The notes beneath the pieces are model-generated. The model saw nothing but the letters and a program-made list of their open reading frames with translations. It was not told the DNA's origin and ran no database searches. A DNA stretch of 64,000 nucleotides from Palaemon carinicauda (taxonomy: Eukaryota > Arthropoda > Malacostraca > Decapoda > Palaemonidae), in NCBI RefSeq assembly GCF_036898095.1, contig NC_090728.1:86095878-86159877 (forward strand), given 5' to 3'. The position numbers and the translations under genes are program-made. This document shows, piece by piece, positions 23,546-38,115 of this stretch. Position 1 is the stretch's first letter. Each line of letters begins with the position of its first letter.

Positions 23546-24965
23546 TATGCTAGACTTAAGGAAAAAAAAAGGAATCTCCACGATGTGTGACCCTCCTATG
23601 CTAGTCTTAAGGAAAAAAAATGGAATCTCCACGATGTGTGACCCTCCTATGCTAGACTTAAGGAAAAATATTAAAATCTCCACGATGTTTGACCCTCCTA
23701 TGCTAGACTTAAGGAAAAAAATTGGAATCTCCACGATGTGTGACCCTCCTATGCTAGACTTAAGGAAAAAAAATGGAATCTCCACGATGTGTGACCCTCC
23801 TATGCTAGTCTTAAGGAAAAAAATGGAATCTCCACGATGTGTGACCCTCCTATGCTAGACTTAAGGAAAAAAATGGAATCTCCACGATGTGTGACCCTCC
23901 TATGCTAGTCTTAAGGAAAAAAAATTGTAATCTCCACGATGTGTGACCCTCCTATGCTAGTCTTAAGGAAAAAATTAATCTCCACAATGTGTGACCCTCC
24001 TATGCTAGTCTTAAGGAAAAAAAAATTAATCTCCACAATGTGTGACCCTCCTATGCTAGACTTAACGAAAAAAAATGGAATCTCCACGATGTGTGACCCT
24101 CCTATGCTAGTCTTAAGGAAAAAAATGGAATCTCCACGATGTGTGACCCTCTTATGCTAGACTTAAGGAAAAAAAATGGAATCTCCACGATGTGTGACCC
24201 TCCTATGCTAGACTTAAAGAAAAAAAATGGAATCTCCACAATGTGTGACCCTCCTATGCTAGTCTTAAGGAAAAAAAATGGAATATCCACGATGTGTGAC
24301 CCTCCTATGCTAGTCTTAAGGAAAAAAAATGGAATCTCCACGATGTGTGACCCTACTATGCTAGACTTAAGGAAAAAAAATGGAATCTCCACGATGTGTG
24401 ACCCTCAAATGCTAGACTTAAGGAAAAAAAAGGAATCTCCACGATGTGTGACCCTCCTATGCTAGACTTAAGGAAAAAAAATGGAATCTCCACGATGTGT
24501 GACCCTCCTATGCTAGACTTAAGGAAAAAAAATGGAATCTCCACGATGTGTGACCCTCCTATGCTAGTCTTAAGGAAAAAACAATGGAATCTCCACGATG
24601 TGTGACCCTCCTATGCTAGACTTAAGGAAAAAAAATGGAATCTCAACGATGTGTGACCCTCCTATGCTAGACTTAAGGAAAAAAAAGGAATCTCCACGAT
24701 GTGTGACCCTCCTATGCTAGACTTAAGGAAAAAAAAAGGAATCTCCACGATGTGTGACCCTCCTATGCTAGACTTAAGGAAAAAAAAAGGAATCTCCACG
24801 ATGTGTGACCCTCCTATGCTAGTCTTAGGAAAAAAATTGGAATCTCCACGATGTGTGACCCTCCCAGCTAGTCTTAAGGAAAAAAATTGGAATCTCCACG
24901 ATGTGTGACCCTCCTATGCTAGTCTTAAGGAAAAAAATTGGAATCTCCACGATGTGTGACCCTCC
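23546..24965. repeat. Higher-order unit ~1.42 kb, copy 2
   Basis: Near-identical tandem copy of 22,120-23,545. The very small number of differences makes it one of the youngest duplications in the window. Confidence 0.88.
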
Positions 24966-27900
24966 AATGCTAGACTTAAGGAAAAAAATTGGAATCTCCA
25001 CGATGTGTGACCCTCCTATGCTAGACTTAAGGAAAAAAAAAGGAATCTCCACGATATGTGACCCTCCTCTGCTAGACTTAAGGAAAAAAAATGGAATCTC
25101 CACGATGTGTGACCCTTCTATGCTAGACTTAAGGAAAAAAATTGGAATCTCCACGATGTGTGACCCTCCTATGCTAGTCTTAAGGAAAAAAAATGGAATC
25201 TCCACGATGTGTGACCCTCCTATGCTAGACTTAAGGAAAAAAAATGGAATCTCCACAATGTGTGACCCTCCTACGCTAGTCTTAGGAAAAAAAATTGGAA
25301 TCTCCACGATGTGTGACCCTCCTATGCTAGACATAAGGAAAAAAATTGGAATCTCCACGATGTGTGACCCTCCTATGCTAGACATAAGGAAAAAAATTGG
25401 AATCTCCACGATGTGTGACCCTCCTATGCTAGACTTAAGGAAAAAAAATGGAATCTCCACGATGTGTGACCCTCCTATGCTAGACTTAAGGAAAAAAATT
25501 GGAATCTCCACGATGTGTGACCCTCCTATGATAGACTTAAGGGAAAAAAATGGAATCTCCACGATGTGTGACCCTCCTATACTAGACTTAAGGGAAAAAA
25601 ATTGGAATCTCCACGATGTGTGACCCTCCTATGCTGGACTTAAGGAAAAAAATTGGAATCTCCACGATGTATGACCCTCCTATGCTAGACTTAAGGAAAA
25701 AAAATGGAATCTCCACGATGTGTGACCCTCCTATGCTAGACTTAAGGAAAAAAAATGGAATCTCCACGATATGTGACCCTCCTATGCTAGACTTAAGGAA
25801 AAAAATGGAATCTAAACGATGTGTGACCTTCCTATGCTAGACTTAAGGAAAAAAAATGGAATCTCCACGATGTGTGACCCTCCTATGCTAGTCTTAAGGA
25901 TAAAAAATTGGAATCTCCACGATGTGTGACCCTTCTATGCTAGACTTAAGGAAAAAAATTGGAATCTCCACGATGTGTGACCCTCCTATGCTAGACTTAA
26001 GGAAAAAAAATTGAATCTCCACGATGTGTGACCCTCCTATGCTAGACTTAAGGAAAAAAATGGAATCTCCACGATGTGTGACCCTCCTATGCTAGTCTTA
26101 GGAAAAAAATTGGAATCTCCACGATGTGTGACCCTCCTATGCTAGACTTAAAGAAAAAAATTGGAATCTCCACGATGTGTGACCCTCCTATGCTAGTCTT
26201 AAGGAAAAAAAATGAAATCTCCACGATGTGTGACCCTCCTATGCTAGACTTAAGGAAAAAATGGAATCTAAACGATGTGTGACCCTCCTATGCAAGACTT
26301 AAGGAAAAAAAATGGAATATCCACGATGTGTGACCCTCCTATGCTAGTCTTAAGGAAAAAAATGGAATCTCCACGATGTGTGACCCTCCTATGCTAGTCT
26401 TAAGAAAAAAAAATGGAATCTCCACGATGTGTGACCCTACTATGCTAGAATTATGGAAAAAAAATGGAATCTCCACGATGTGTGACCCTCCTATGCTAGA
26501 CTTAAGGAAAAAAATGGAATCTCCACGATGTGTGACCCTCCTATGCTAGACTTAAGGAAAAAAAATGAAATCTCCACGATGTGTGACCCTCCTATGCTAG
26601 ACTTAAGGAAAAAAAATGGAATCTCCACGATGTGTGACCCTCCTATGCTAGTCTTAAGGAAAAAAAAATGGAATCTCCACGATGTGTGACCCTCCTATGC
26701 TAGACTTAAGGAAAAAAATGGAATCTCCACGATGTGTGACCCTCCTATGCTAGACTTAAGGAAAAAAAAAGGAATCTCCACGATATGTGACCCTCCTATG
26801 CTAGACTTAAGGAAAAAAAAGGAATCTCCACGATGTGTGACCCTCCTATGCTAGACTTCAGGAAAAAAAATGGAATCTCCACGATGTGTGACCCTCCTAT
26901 GCTAGTCTTAGGAAAAAAATTGGAATCTCCACGATGTGTGACCCTCCTATGCTAGTCTTAAGGAAAAAAATTGGAATTTCCACGATGTGTGACCCTCCTA
27001 TGCTAGTTTTAAGGAAAAAAATTGGAATCTCCACGATGTGTGACCCTCCTATGCTAGACTTAAGGAAAAAAATTGGAATCTCCACGATATGTGACCCTCC
27101 TATGCTAGACTTAAGGAAAAAAATTGGAATCTCCACGATGTTTGACCCTCCTATGCTAGACTTAAGGAAAAAAAATGGAATCTCCACGATGTGTGACCCT
27201 TCTATGCTAGACTTAAGGAAAAAAATTGGAATCTAAACGATGTGTGACCCTCCTATGCTAGTCTTAAGGAAAAAAATTGGAATCTCCACGATGTGTGACC
27301 CTCCTATGCTAGACTTAAGGGAAAAAATTGGAATCTCCACGATGTGTGACCCTCCTATGCTAGTCTTAGGAAAAAAAATGGAATCTCCACGATGTGTGAC
27401 CCTCATATGCTAGACATAAGGAAAAAAATTGGAATCTGCACGATGTGTGACCCTCCTATGCTGGACATAAGGAAAAAAATTGGAATCTCCACGATGTGTG
27501 ACCCTCCTATGCTAGACTTAAGGAAAATAATTGGAATCTCCACGATGTGTGACCCTCCTATGCTAGACTTAAGGAAAATAACTGGAATCTCCCCGATGTG
27601 TGACCCTCCTATGCTAGACTTAAGGGGAAAAAAATTGAATCTCCACGATGAGTGACCCTCCTATGCTAGACTTAAGGGAAAAAAATTTAAATCTCCACGA
27701 TGTGTGACCCTCCTATGCTAGACTTAAGGAAAAAAATTGGAATCTCCACGATGTGTGACCCTCCTATGCTAGACTTAAGGAAAAAAAAAGGAATCTCCAC
27801 AATGTCTGACCCTCCTATGCTAGACTTAAGGAAAAAAAATGGAATCTCCACGATGTGTGACCCTCCTATGCTAGACTTAAGGAAAAAAAATGGAATCTCC

Positions 27901-30900
27901 ACTATGTGTGACCCTCCTATGCTAGACTTAAGGAAAAAAATTGGAATCTCCACGATGTGTGACCCTCCTATGCTAGACTTAAGGAAAAAAAAAGGAATCT
28001 CCACGATGTGTGACCCTCCTATGCTAGACTTAAGGAAAAAAATTGGAATCTCCACGATGTGTGACCCTCCTATGCTAGACTTAAGGGAAAAAAATGGAAT
28101 CTCCACGATGTGTAACCCTCCTATGCTAGACTTAAGGGAAAAAAATGGAATCTCCACAATGTTTGACCCTCCTATGCAAGACTTAAGGAAAAAAATTGGA
28201 ATCTCCACGATGTGTGACCCTCCTATGCTAGACTTAAGGAAAAAAAAAGGAATCTCCACGATGTGTGACCCTCCTATGCTAGTCTTAAGGAAAAAAAATG
28301 GAATCTCCACGATGTGTGACCCTCCTATGCTAGACTTAAGGAAAAATATTAAAATCTCCACGATGTGTGACCCTCCTATGCTAGACTTAAGGAAAAAAAT
28401 TGGAATCTCCACGATGTGTGACCCTCCTATGCTAGACATAAGGAAAAAAATTGGAATCTCCACGATGTGTGACCCTCCTATGCTAGTCTTAAGGAAAAAA
28501 ATGGAATCTCCACGATGTGTGACCCTCCTATGCTAGTCTTAAGGAAAAAAAATGGAATCTCCACGATGTGTGACCCTCCTATGCTAGTCTTATGGAAAAA
28601 AAATTGTAATCTCCACGATGTGTGACCCTCCTATGCTAGTCTTAAGGAAAAAAATTAATCTCCACAATGTGTGACCCTCCTATGCTAGTCTTAAGGAAAA
28701 AAAAATTAATCTCCACAATGTGTGACCCTCCTATGCTAGTCTTAAGGAAAAAAAATGGAATCTCCACGATGTGTGACCCTCCTATGCTAGTCTTAAGGAA
28801 AAAAAATGGAATCTCCACGATGTGTGACCCTCTTATGCTAGTCTTAAGGAAAAAAAATGGAATCTCCACGATGTGTGACCCTCCTATGCTAGTCTTAAGG
28901 AAAAAAAATGGAATCTCCACGATGTGTGACCCTCCTCTGCAAGTCTTAAGGAAAAAAAAATGGAATCTCCACGATGTGTGACCCTCCTATGCAACTCTTA
29001 AGGAAAAAAAATGGAATCTCCACGATGTGTGAACCTTCTATGGTAGACTTAAGGGAAAAAAATGGAATCTCCACGATGTGTGACCCTCCTATGCTAGACT
29101 TAGGGAAAAAAATGGAATCTCCACGATGTGTGACCCTCCTATGCTAGACTTAAGGAAAAAAAATGGAATCTCCACGATGTGTGACCCTCCTATGCTAGTC
29201 TTAGGAAAAAAATGGAATCTCCACGATGTGTGACCCTCCTATGCTAGACTTAAGGAAAAAAATTGGAATCTCCACGATGTGTGACCCTCCTATACTAGTC
29301 TTAAGGAAAAAAATGGAATCTCCACGATGTGTGACCCTCCTATGCTAGTCTTAGGAAAAAAAATGGAATCTCCACGATGTTTGACCCTCCTACGCTAGAC
29401 TTAAGGAAAAAAAATGGAATCTCCACGATGTGTGACCCTCCTATGCTAGTCTTAGGAAAAAAATTGGAATCTTCACGATGTGTGACCCTCCTATGCTAGA
29501 CTTAAAGAAAAAAATTGGAATCTCCACGATGTGTGACCCTCCTATGCTAGTCTTAAGGAAAAAAAAATGAAATCTCCACGATGTGTGACCCTCCTATGCT
29601 AGACTTAAGGAAAAAAATGGAATCTAAACGATGTGTGACCCTCCTATGCAAGACTTAAGGAAAAAAATGGAATATCCACGATGTGTGACCCTCCTATGCT
29701 AGTCTTAAGGAAAAAAAATGGAATCTCCACGATGTGTGACCCTCCTATGCTAGTCTTAAGGAAAAAAAATGGAATCTCCACGATGTGTGACCCTACTATG
29801 CTAGACTTAAGGAAAAAAAATGGAATCTCCACGATGTGTGACCCTCCTATGCTAGACTTAAGGAAAAAAATGGAATCTCCACGATGTGTGACCCTCCTAT
29901 GCTAGACTTAAGGAAAAAAAATGGGATCTCCACGATGTGTGACCCTCTTATGCTAGACTTAAGGAAAAAAAATGGAATCTCCACGATGTGTGACACTCCT
30001 ATGCTAGTCTTAAGGAAAAAAAAATGGAATCTCCACGATGTGTGACCCTCCTATGCTAGACTTAAGGAAAAAAAATGGAATCTCAACGATGTGTGACCCT
30101 CCTATGCTAGACTTAAGGAAAAAAAAAGGAATCTCAACGATATGTGACCCTCCTATGCTAGACTTAAGGAAAAAAAAAGGAATCTCCACGATGTGTGACC
30201 CTCCTATGCTAGACTTAAGGAAAAAAAATGGAATCACCACGATGTGTGACCCTCCTATGCTAGTCTTAGGAAAAAAATTGGAATCTCCACGATGTGTGAC
30301 CCTCCTATGCTAGTCTTAAGGAAAAAAATTGGAATCTCCACGATGTGTGACCCTCCTATGCTAGTCTTAAGGAAAAAAATTGGAATCTCCACGATGTGTG
30401 ACCCTCCTATGCTAGACATAAGGAAAAAAATTGGAATCTCCACGATGTGTGACCCTCCTATGCTAGACTTAAGGAAAAAAAATGGAATCTCCACGATGTG
30501 TGACCCTCCTATGCTAGACTTAAGGAAAAAAAATGGAATCTCCACGATGTGTGACCCTCCTATGCAAGACTTAAGGGAAAAAAATGGAATCTCCACGATG
30601 TGTGACCCTCCTATGCTAGACTTAAGGGAAAAAAATTGGAATCTCCACGATGTGTGACCCTCCTATGCTAGACTTAAGGAAAAAAAATGGAATCTCCACG
30701 ATGTATGACCCTCCTATGCTAGACTTAAGGAAAAAAAATGGAATCTCCACGATGTGTGACCCTCCTATGCTAGACTTAAGGAAAAAAAATGGAATCTCCA
30801 CGATATGTGACCCTCCTATGCTAGACTTAAGGAAAAAAATGGAATCTAAACGATGTGTGACCCTCCTATGCTAGACTTAAGGAAAAAAAATGGAATCTCC

Positions 30901-33900
30901 TCGATGTGTGACCCTCCTATGCTAGTCTTAAGGATAAAAAATTGGAATCTCCACGATGTGTGACCCTTCTATGCTAGACTTAAGGAAAAAAATTGGAATC
31001 TCCACGATGTGTGACCCTCCTATGCTAGACTTAAGGGAAAAAAATTGAATCTCCACGATGTGTGACCCTCCTATGCTAGACTTAAGGAAAAAAAATGGAA
31101 TCTCCACGATGTGTGACCCTCCTATGCTAGTCTTAGGAAAAAAATTGGAATCTCCACGATGTGTGACCCTCCTATGCTAGACTTAAAGAAAAAAATTGGA
31201 ATCTCCACGATGTGTGACCCTCCTATGCTAGTCTTAAGGAAGAGAAATGAAATCTCCACGATGTGTGACCCTCCTATGCTAGACTTAAGGAAAAAAATGG
31301 AATCTAAACGATGTGTGACCCTCCTATGCAAGACTTAAGGAAAAAAAATGGAATATCCACGATGTGTGACCCTCCTATGCTAGTCTTAAGGAAAAAAAAT
31401 GGAATCTCCACGATGTGTGACCCTCCTATGCTAGTCTTAAGGAAAAAAAATGGAATCTCCACGATGTTTGACCCTACTATGCTAGACTTATGGAAAAAAA
31501 ATGGAATCTCCACGATGTGTGACCCTCCTATGCTAGACTTAAGGAAAAAAATGGAATCTCCACGATGTGTGACCCTCCTATGCTAGACTTAAGGAAAAAA
31601 AATGAAATCTCCACGATGTGTGACCCTCCTATGCTAGACTTAAGGAAAAAAAATGGAATCTCCACGATGTGTGACCCTCCTATGCTAGTCTTAAGGAAAA
31701 AAAAATGGAATCTCCACGATGTGTGACCCTCCTATGCTAGACTTAAGGAAAAAAAATGGAATCTCCACGATGTTTGACCCTCCTATGCTAGACTTAAGGA
31801 AAAAAAAAGGAATCTCCACGATATGTGACCCTCCTATGCTAGACTTAAGGAAAAAAAAGGAATCTCCACGATGTGTGACCCTCCTATGCTAGACTTCAGG
31901 AAAAAAAAATGGAATCTCCACGATGTGTGACCCTCCTATGCTAGTCTTAGGAAAAAAAATGGAATCTCCACGATGTGTGACCCTCCTATGCTAGTCTTAA
32001 GGAAAAAAATTGGAATCTCCACGATGTGTGACCCTCCTATGCTAGTTTTAAGGAAAAAATTGGAATCTCCACGATGTGTGACCCTCCTATGCTAGACTTA
32101 AGGAAAAAAATTGGAATCTCCACGATATGTGACCCTCCTATGCTAGACTTAAGGAAAAAAATTGGAATCTCCACGATGTTTGACCCTCCTATGCTAGACT
32201 TAAGGAAAAAAAATGGAATCTCCACGATGTGTGACCCTTCTATGCTAGACTTAAGGAAAAAAATTGGAATCTAAACGATGTGTGACCCTCCTATGCTAGT
32301 CTTAAGGAAAAAAATTGGAATCTCCACGATGTGTGACCCTCCTATGCTAGACTTAAGGGAAAAAATTAGAATCTCCACGATGTGTGACCCTCCTATGCTA
32401 GTCTTAGGAAAAAAAATGGAATCTCCACGATGTGTGACCCTCATATGCTAGACATAAGGAAAAAAATTGGAATCTGCACGATGTGTGACCCTCCTATGCT
32501 AGACATAAGAAAAAAAATTGGAATCTCCACGATGTGTGACCCTCCTATGCTAGACTTAAGGAAAAAAAATGGAATCTCCACGATGTGTGACCCTCCTATG
32601 CTAGACTTAAGGAAAATAATTGGAATCTCCCCGATGTGTGACCCTCCTATGCTAGACTTAAGGGGAAAAAAATTGAATCTCCACGATGAGTGACCCTCCT
32701 ATGCTAGACTTAAGGGAAAAAAATTTAAATTTCCACGATGTGTGACCCTCCTATGCTAGACTTAAGGAAAAAAATTGGAATCTCCACGATGTGTGACCCT
32801 CCTATGCTAGACTTAAGGAAAAAAAAAGGAATCTCCACAATGTGTGACCCTCCTATGCTAGACTTAAGGAAAAAAAATGGAATCTCCACGATGTGTGACC
32901 CTCCTATGCTAGACTTAAGGAAAAAAAAATGGAATCTCCACTATGTGTGACCCTCCTATGCTAGACTTAAGGAAAAAAATTGGAATCTCCACGATGTGTG
33001 ACCCTCCTATGCTAGACTTAAGGAAAAAAAAAGGAATCTCCACGATGTGTGACCCTCCTATGCTAGACTTAAGGAAAAAAATTGGAATCTCCACGATGTG
33101 TGACCCTCCTATGCTAGACTTAAGGGAAAAAAATGGAATCTCCACGATGTGTAACCCTCCTATGCTAGACTTAAGGGAAAAAATTGGAATCTCCACAATG
33201 TTTGACCCTCCTATGCAAGACTTAAGGAAAAAAATTGGAATCTCCACGATGTTTGACCCTCCTATGCTAGACTTAAGGAAAAAAAAAGGAATCTCCACGA
33301 TGTGTGACCCTCCTATGCTAGTCTTAAGGAAAAAAAAATGGAATCTCCACGATATGTGACCCTCCTATGCTAGACTTAATGAAAAATATTAAAATCTCCA
33401 CGATGTGTGACCCTCCTATGCTAGACTTAAGGAAAAAAATTGGAATCTCCACGATGTGTGACCCTCCTATGCTAGACATAAGGAAAAAAATTGGAATCTC
33501 CACGATGTGTGACCCTCCTATGCTAGTCTTAAGGAAAAAAATGGAATCTCCACGATGTGTGACCCTCCTATGCTAGTCTTAAGGAAAAAAATGGAATCTC
33601 CACGATGTGTGACCCTCCTATGCTAGTCTTAAGGAAAAAAAATTGTAATCTCCACGATGTGTGACCCTCCTATGCTAGTCTTAAGGAAAAAAATTAATCT
33701 CCACAATGTGTGACCCTCCTATGCTAGTCTTAAGGAAAAAAAAATTAATCTCCACAATGTGTGACCCTCCTATGCTAGTCTTAAGGAAAAAAAATGGAAT
33801 CTCCACGATGTGTGACCCTCCTATGCTAGTCTTAAGGAAAAAAAATGGAATCTCCACGATGTGTGACCCTCTTATGCTAGTCTTAAGGAAAAAAAATGGA

Positions 33901-35305
33901 ATCTCCACGATGTGTGACCCTCCTATGCTAGTCTTAAGGAAAAAAAATGGAATCTCCACGATGTGTGACCCTCCTATGCAAGTCTTAAGGAAAAAAAATG
34001 GAATCTCCACGATGTGTGACCCTTCTATGCTAGACTTAAGGGAAAAAAATGGAATCTCCACGATGTGTGACCCTCCTATGCTAGACTTAAGGAAAAAAAA
34101 TGGAATCTCCACGATGTGTGACCCTCCTATGCTAGACTTAAGGAAAAAAAATGGAATCTCCACGATGTGTGACCCTCCTATGCTAGTCTTAGGAAAAAAA
34201 ATGGAATCTCCACGATGTGTGACCCTCCTATGCTAGACTTAAGGAAAAAAATTGGAATCTCCACGATGTGTGACCCTCCTATACTAGTCTTAAGGAAAAA
34301 AAATGGAATCTCCACGATGTGTGACCCTCCTATGCTAGTCTTAGGAAAAAAATGGAATCTCCACGATGTTTGACCCTCCTATGCTAGACTTAAGGAAAAA
34401 AAATGGAATCTCCACGATGTGTGACCCTCCTATGCTAGTCTTAGGAAAAAAATTGGAATCTCCACGATGTGTGACCCTCCTATGCTAGACTTAAAGAAAA
34501 AAATTGGAATCTCCACGATGTGTGACCCTCCTATGCTAGTCTTAAGGAAAAAAAAATGAAATCTCCACGATGTGTGACCCTCCTATGCTAGACTTAAGGA
34601 AAAAAATGGAATCTAAACGATGTGTGACCCTCCTATGCAAGACTTAAGGAAAAAAATGGAATATCTTCGATGTATGACCCTCCTATGCTAGTCTTAAGGA
34701 AAAAAAATGGAATCTCCACGATGTGTGACCCTCCTATGCTAGACTTAAGGAAAAAAAATGGAATCTCCACGATGTGTGACCCTCCTATGCTAGACTTAAG
34801 GAAAAAAATGGAATCTCCACGATGTGTGACCCTCCTATGCTAGACTTAAGGAAAAAAAATGGAATCTCCACGATGTGTGACCCTCCTATGCTAGACTTAA
34901 GGAAAAAAAATGGAATCTCCACGATGTGTGACACTCCTATGCTAGTCTTAAGGAAAAAAAAATGGAATCTCCACGATGTGTGACCCTCCTATGCTAGACT
35001 TAAGGAAAAAAAAATGGAATCTCAACGATGTGTGACCCTCCTATGCTAGACTTAAGGAAAAAAAAAGGAATCTCCACGATGTGTGACCCTCCTATGCTAG
35101 ACTTAAGGAAAAAAAAAGGAATCTCCACGATGTGTGACCCTCCTATGCTAAACTTAAGGAAAAAAAATGGAATCTCCACGATGTGTGACCCTCCTATGCT
35201 AGTCTTAGGAAAAAAATTGGAATCTCCACGATGTGTGACCCTCCTATGCTAGTCTTAAGGAAAAAAATTGGAATCTCCACGATGTGTGACCCTCCTATGC
35301 TAGTC

Positions 35306-35309
35306 TTAA
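35306..35309. repeat. TTAA target-site duplication, left of copy 2
   Basis: TTAA of a GTCTTAAGG monomer immediately before CCCTGG. Its partner is at 38,116-38,119. The uninterrupted counterpart of this monomer is at 46,662-46,665. Confidence 0.95.
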
Positions 35310-35326
35310 CCCTGGATAGGTACGGT
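35310..35326 (+). repeat. Left terminal inverted repeat, copy 2 (17 bp)
   Basis: CCCTGGATAGGTACGGT, perfectly inverted at 38,099-38,115. This longer match is probably closer to the ancestral terminus than copy 1. Confidence 0.93.
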
Positions 35327-35350
35327 CCTCGGACACCCCTTTAAGGGTAT

Positions 35351-35375
35351 ACTCGGACGCGAACGACCCCGACGC
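35351..35375 (+). repeat. GC-rich 25 bp subterminal repeat, left copy (element 2)
   Basis: Identical over 25 bp to 37,905-37,929 in direct orientation, and to the left repeats of copies 1 and 3. Confidence 0.75.
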
Positions 35376-36284
35376 CAAAAAAAATTCTTGAAAAATCAGT
35401 TTTTGCAGTAACCTCCTTTTTTCTTTTGCCAAAAAAAACTTCAATGAATGCTTAAAACAACTATAAAGATAAATACTTCTCATCTGCAGAAAAACTATTT
35501 ATTATAAATATTTTAAAAAATTAAGTAGAAAAAAAAAAGACCTGACATAAAAATTCATAAAAAAAAAGTTTATACATATATACACAAATCCTTTTAGGAA
35601 TTGATTCTTGAATGTTTAGGACACATCTTGATGTATTTTGGATGAAGTCAGACCCATGGAGGTGAAGATCTGAAATGAGAAAAAAAGGGTAACTTTTTTT
35701 GGCCAAAAAAAATTGTCCAAATTTCATGAATTTTTTTGGGTACCCAAATGAAATAGGAAGTGGCTAATTTTTTTAGGGAATAAACATATGTTATCCTAAA
35801 ATAGAAATATGTAAAAAAATCTTCATTATTTTGTAAATTACATTTATATCAGGGGCCATATCTAAAGGTAATTTTTTGAGTACTTGGAAATTTCGTAAAA
35901 AAATACATATATTTAATATATAATATGATATTTATGCAGGTAAAAATATACCAAAATATCACAAATTCTATAGGGAACAAGAATATATATAGATAGGGCA
36001 GCTTACGCTTCGGATATGTCCACAAAATGGCCGCCAACCACACTGACTCAGACTCCCTAATCTGCCACTTGAAATGTAGGAAGGGTATGTCAATTTCAAG
36101 GTGTTATTTACTAATCTAATTATTATTGGATATGCATAAAAATTGTATGGTGGGTTGCTGGATAATTGTCGATTATTTTACGACTATAAAATTAAAATTC
36201 TGACCCAAAAAAATTTTTTTGAAGGGAAATAAAATCGAAAAAAAAATGTAAAACAATATTTTAGCTAAAAAAATTTGATGATAT

Positions 36285-37895
36285 TCAATCAAAAAAAAAA
36301 GTAAACAAAATTTTCCGACAAATAAACATCTAGAGGAATCATTACTCTGTGATAGTTCCTTAGTACGTAGTAATTTTGAAAGAATTGGGAAAAAACGAAA
36401 AAATGGCAATCACCGGAAAATCGAACACATACCTATATATACGCCATATCTGGCTAAAAAAAAGATAGGCATGGGTAGCCAGATCATCTAGAAACACTTT
36501 CCAACACAATAAAAATATAAGTTTTGCGACACTACTTGCCAATTCCTTACGGTAACATGACTAAACAAAAAAATGCAAAACAAATAAAAAGGGGCACTCG
36601 TGGAAAAATGGCCATTCTAATATACGGCATTTCAGAAAAAAAAAATTTCAGCCACGTGCTAGGCAAACCATCAAGGCATATTTTCCGACAAATAAACATA
36701 TAAATGAAATATTACTCTGTGATAGTTCCTTAGTACGTAGTAATTTTGAAAGAAATGGGAAAAAACGAAAAAATGGCAATCACAGGAAAATCGAACAAAT
36801 ACTTATATATACGCCATATCTGGCTAAAAAAAAAATAGGCATGGGTAGCCAGATCATCTAGAAACACTTTCCAACACTATAAAAATATAAGTTTTGCGAC
36901 ACTACTTGCCAATTCCTTACGGTAACATGACTAAGCAAAAAAATGCAAAACAAATAAAAAGGGGCACTCGCGGAAAAATGCCCAACATTCTAATATACGG
37001 CATCTCAGATAAAAAAAAAGACATGCACGTGTTAGCCCAACCATCAAGGCACACTTTCTAACACATAAACATGAAAAAAAAATCAATAATATACGGCAAT
37101 TCCTTACTACGTAGTAAATTTTTACAAATATTGAAAAAAAAAACAGAAATTGGCAACCGCAGTTAAATACCCAATATACCAATAACTACGTCGTATCTGA
37201 CAAAAACAAAATCACGCATGGGTAGCCAGATCATCTAGACACACTTTCCAACATTAAAAAAGCAAAAGTTTTACGACACTATTTCGCAATATCTTACGGA
37301 AAAATGACTTGGCAAAAAAATTAAAAAAAATTAAAAAGGGACACTCGCGGTAAAATGCCCGACATTCTAATATACGACATCTCAGATAAAAAAAAAGACA
37401 TGCACGTGTTAGCCCAACCATCAAGGCACACTTTCTAACACATAAACATGAAAAAAAAATGAATAATATACGGCAATTCCTTACTACGTAGTAATTTTTA
37501 CAAATATTGAAAAAAAAACAGAAATTGGTAACCGCAGTTAAATACCCAATATACCAATAACTACGTCGTATCTGACAAAAACAAAGTCATGCATGGGTAG
37601 CCAGATCATCTAGACACACTTTCCAACACTAAACAAGCAAAAGTTTTACGACACTATTTGGCAATATCTTACGGAAAAATGACTTGGCAAAAAAATGAAA
37701 AAAAATGAAAAAGGGGCACTCGCGGTAAAATGGTCCTCGTGGTGATGAACGACATTTTAACTAAAAAAAAAAACATGCACATGGTAGCCAAACAATCCAC
37801 CAAGACTTTCCACAACTGATAACCTATACAAGTTGCACCATTCTACGACAATTTCATAATACGTAATAACTTTGATAATTATGCAAACTACCTCA
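36285..37895 (+). repeat. ~187 bp tandem subrepeats inside element copy 2
   Basis: Same array as in copy 1. GTAGCCAGATCATCTAGA words lie near 36,475, 36,845, 37,222 and 37,594, with the alternate half-units near 36,655, 37,029, 37,401 and 37,785. Copy number is equal in both elements, so the internal array predates both insertions. Confidence 0.85.
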
Positions 37896-37904
37896 GAAGG
37901 GTAA

Positions 37905-37929
37905 ACTCGGACGCGAACGACCCCGACGC
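37905..37929 (+). repeat. GC-rich 25 bp subterminal repeat, right copy (element 2)
   Basis: Exact direct repeat of 35,351-35,375, about 187 bp inside the right end. Confidence 0.75.
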
Positions 37930-38098
37930 GTCTCAGAAATCGGGGAAGGAGTACAGCTACAGCAATGCACATCTGGACACTACTAGAGCGTGTAGGGGAG
38001 ACACCTCCTGCAGGTCGATCACCCACAAATTCAGTCACAGGGGTGAGTCACGTGAGAAAAACCTGTTTTTTTTTTACGCTCGGGGTCGCAAACGACCC

Positions 38099-38115
38099 AC
38101 CGTACCTATCCAGGG
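38099..38115 (-). repeat. Right terminal inverted repeat, copy 2 (17 bp)
   Basis: ACCGTACCTATCCAGGG, the exact inverse of the left 17 bp, followed by TTAA at 38,116-38,119 and then satellite. Confidence 0.93.

Larger units (their letters stand above)
18112..35309. repeat. 51 bp satellite array, block 2
   Basis: About 340 monomers of the same family as block 1, resuming in phase after the TTAA at 18,112. It contains the ~1.42 kb tandem duplication (22.1-25.0 kb) and the left part of the ~8.5 kb duplicated unit (from about 29.2 kb). The block ends at the TTAA of transposon copy 2 (35,306-35,309). No non-satellite sequence was seen inside it. Confidence 0.98.
35310..38115. mobile_element. Non-autonomous piggyBac-like element, copy 2 (2,806 bp)
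   Basis: Same structure and orientation as copy 1. Termini are 17 bp perfect inverted repeats (35,310-35,326 and 38,099-38,115). TTAA flanks both sides. GC-rich 25 bp direct repeats lie at 35,351-35,375 and 37,905-37,929, identical to each other here. The ~187/374 bp subrepeats span roughly 36,285-37,895, and the right palindrome is at 38,083-38,098. Differences from copy 1 are scattered substitutions and homopolymer length changes, about 1-2% by eye. There is no transposase frame. The flanking monomers differ from those of copy 1, so the two are not simply one insertion copied with its flanks. Confidence 0.92.

Noticed and set aside
27700..28536. Long repetitive ORFs (up to 278 codons plus strand, 258 codons minus strand) as genes
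   Set aside because: They are satellite monomers read in a stop-free 51 bp period, open on both strands at once. They start and stop wherever an A-tract length changes. There is no start context, domain or unique sequence.
15301..38115. Copies 1 and 2 as one insertion duplicated with its flanks
   Set aside because: The satellite monomers adjoining the two copies differ on both sides, while copy 2 has its own exact empty site in the neighbouring unit.
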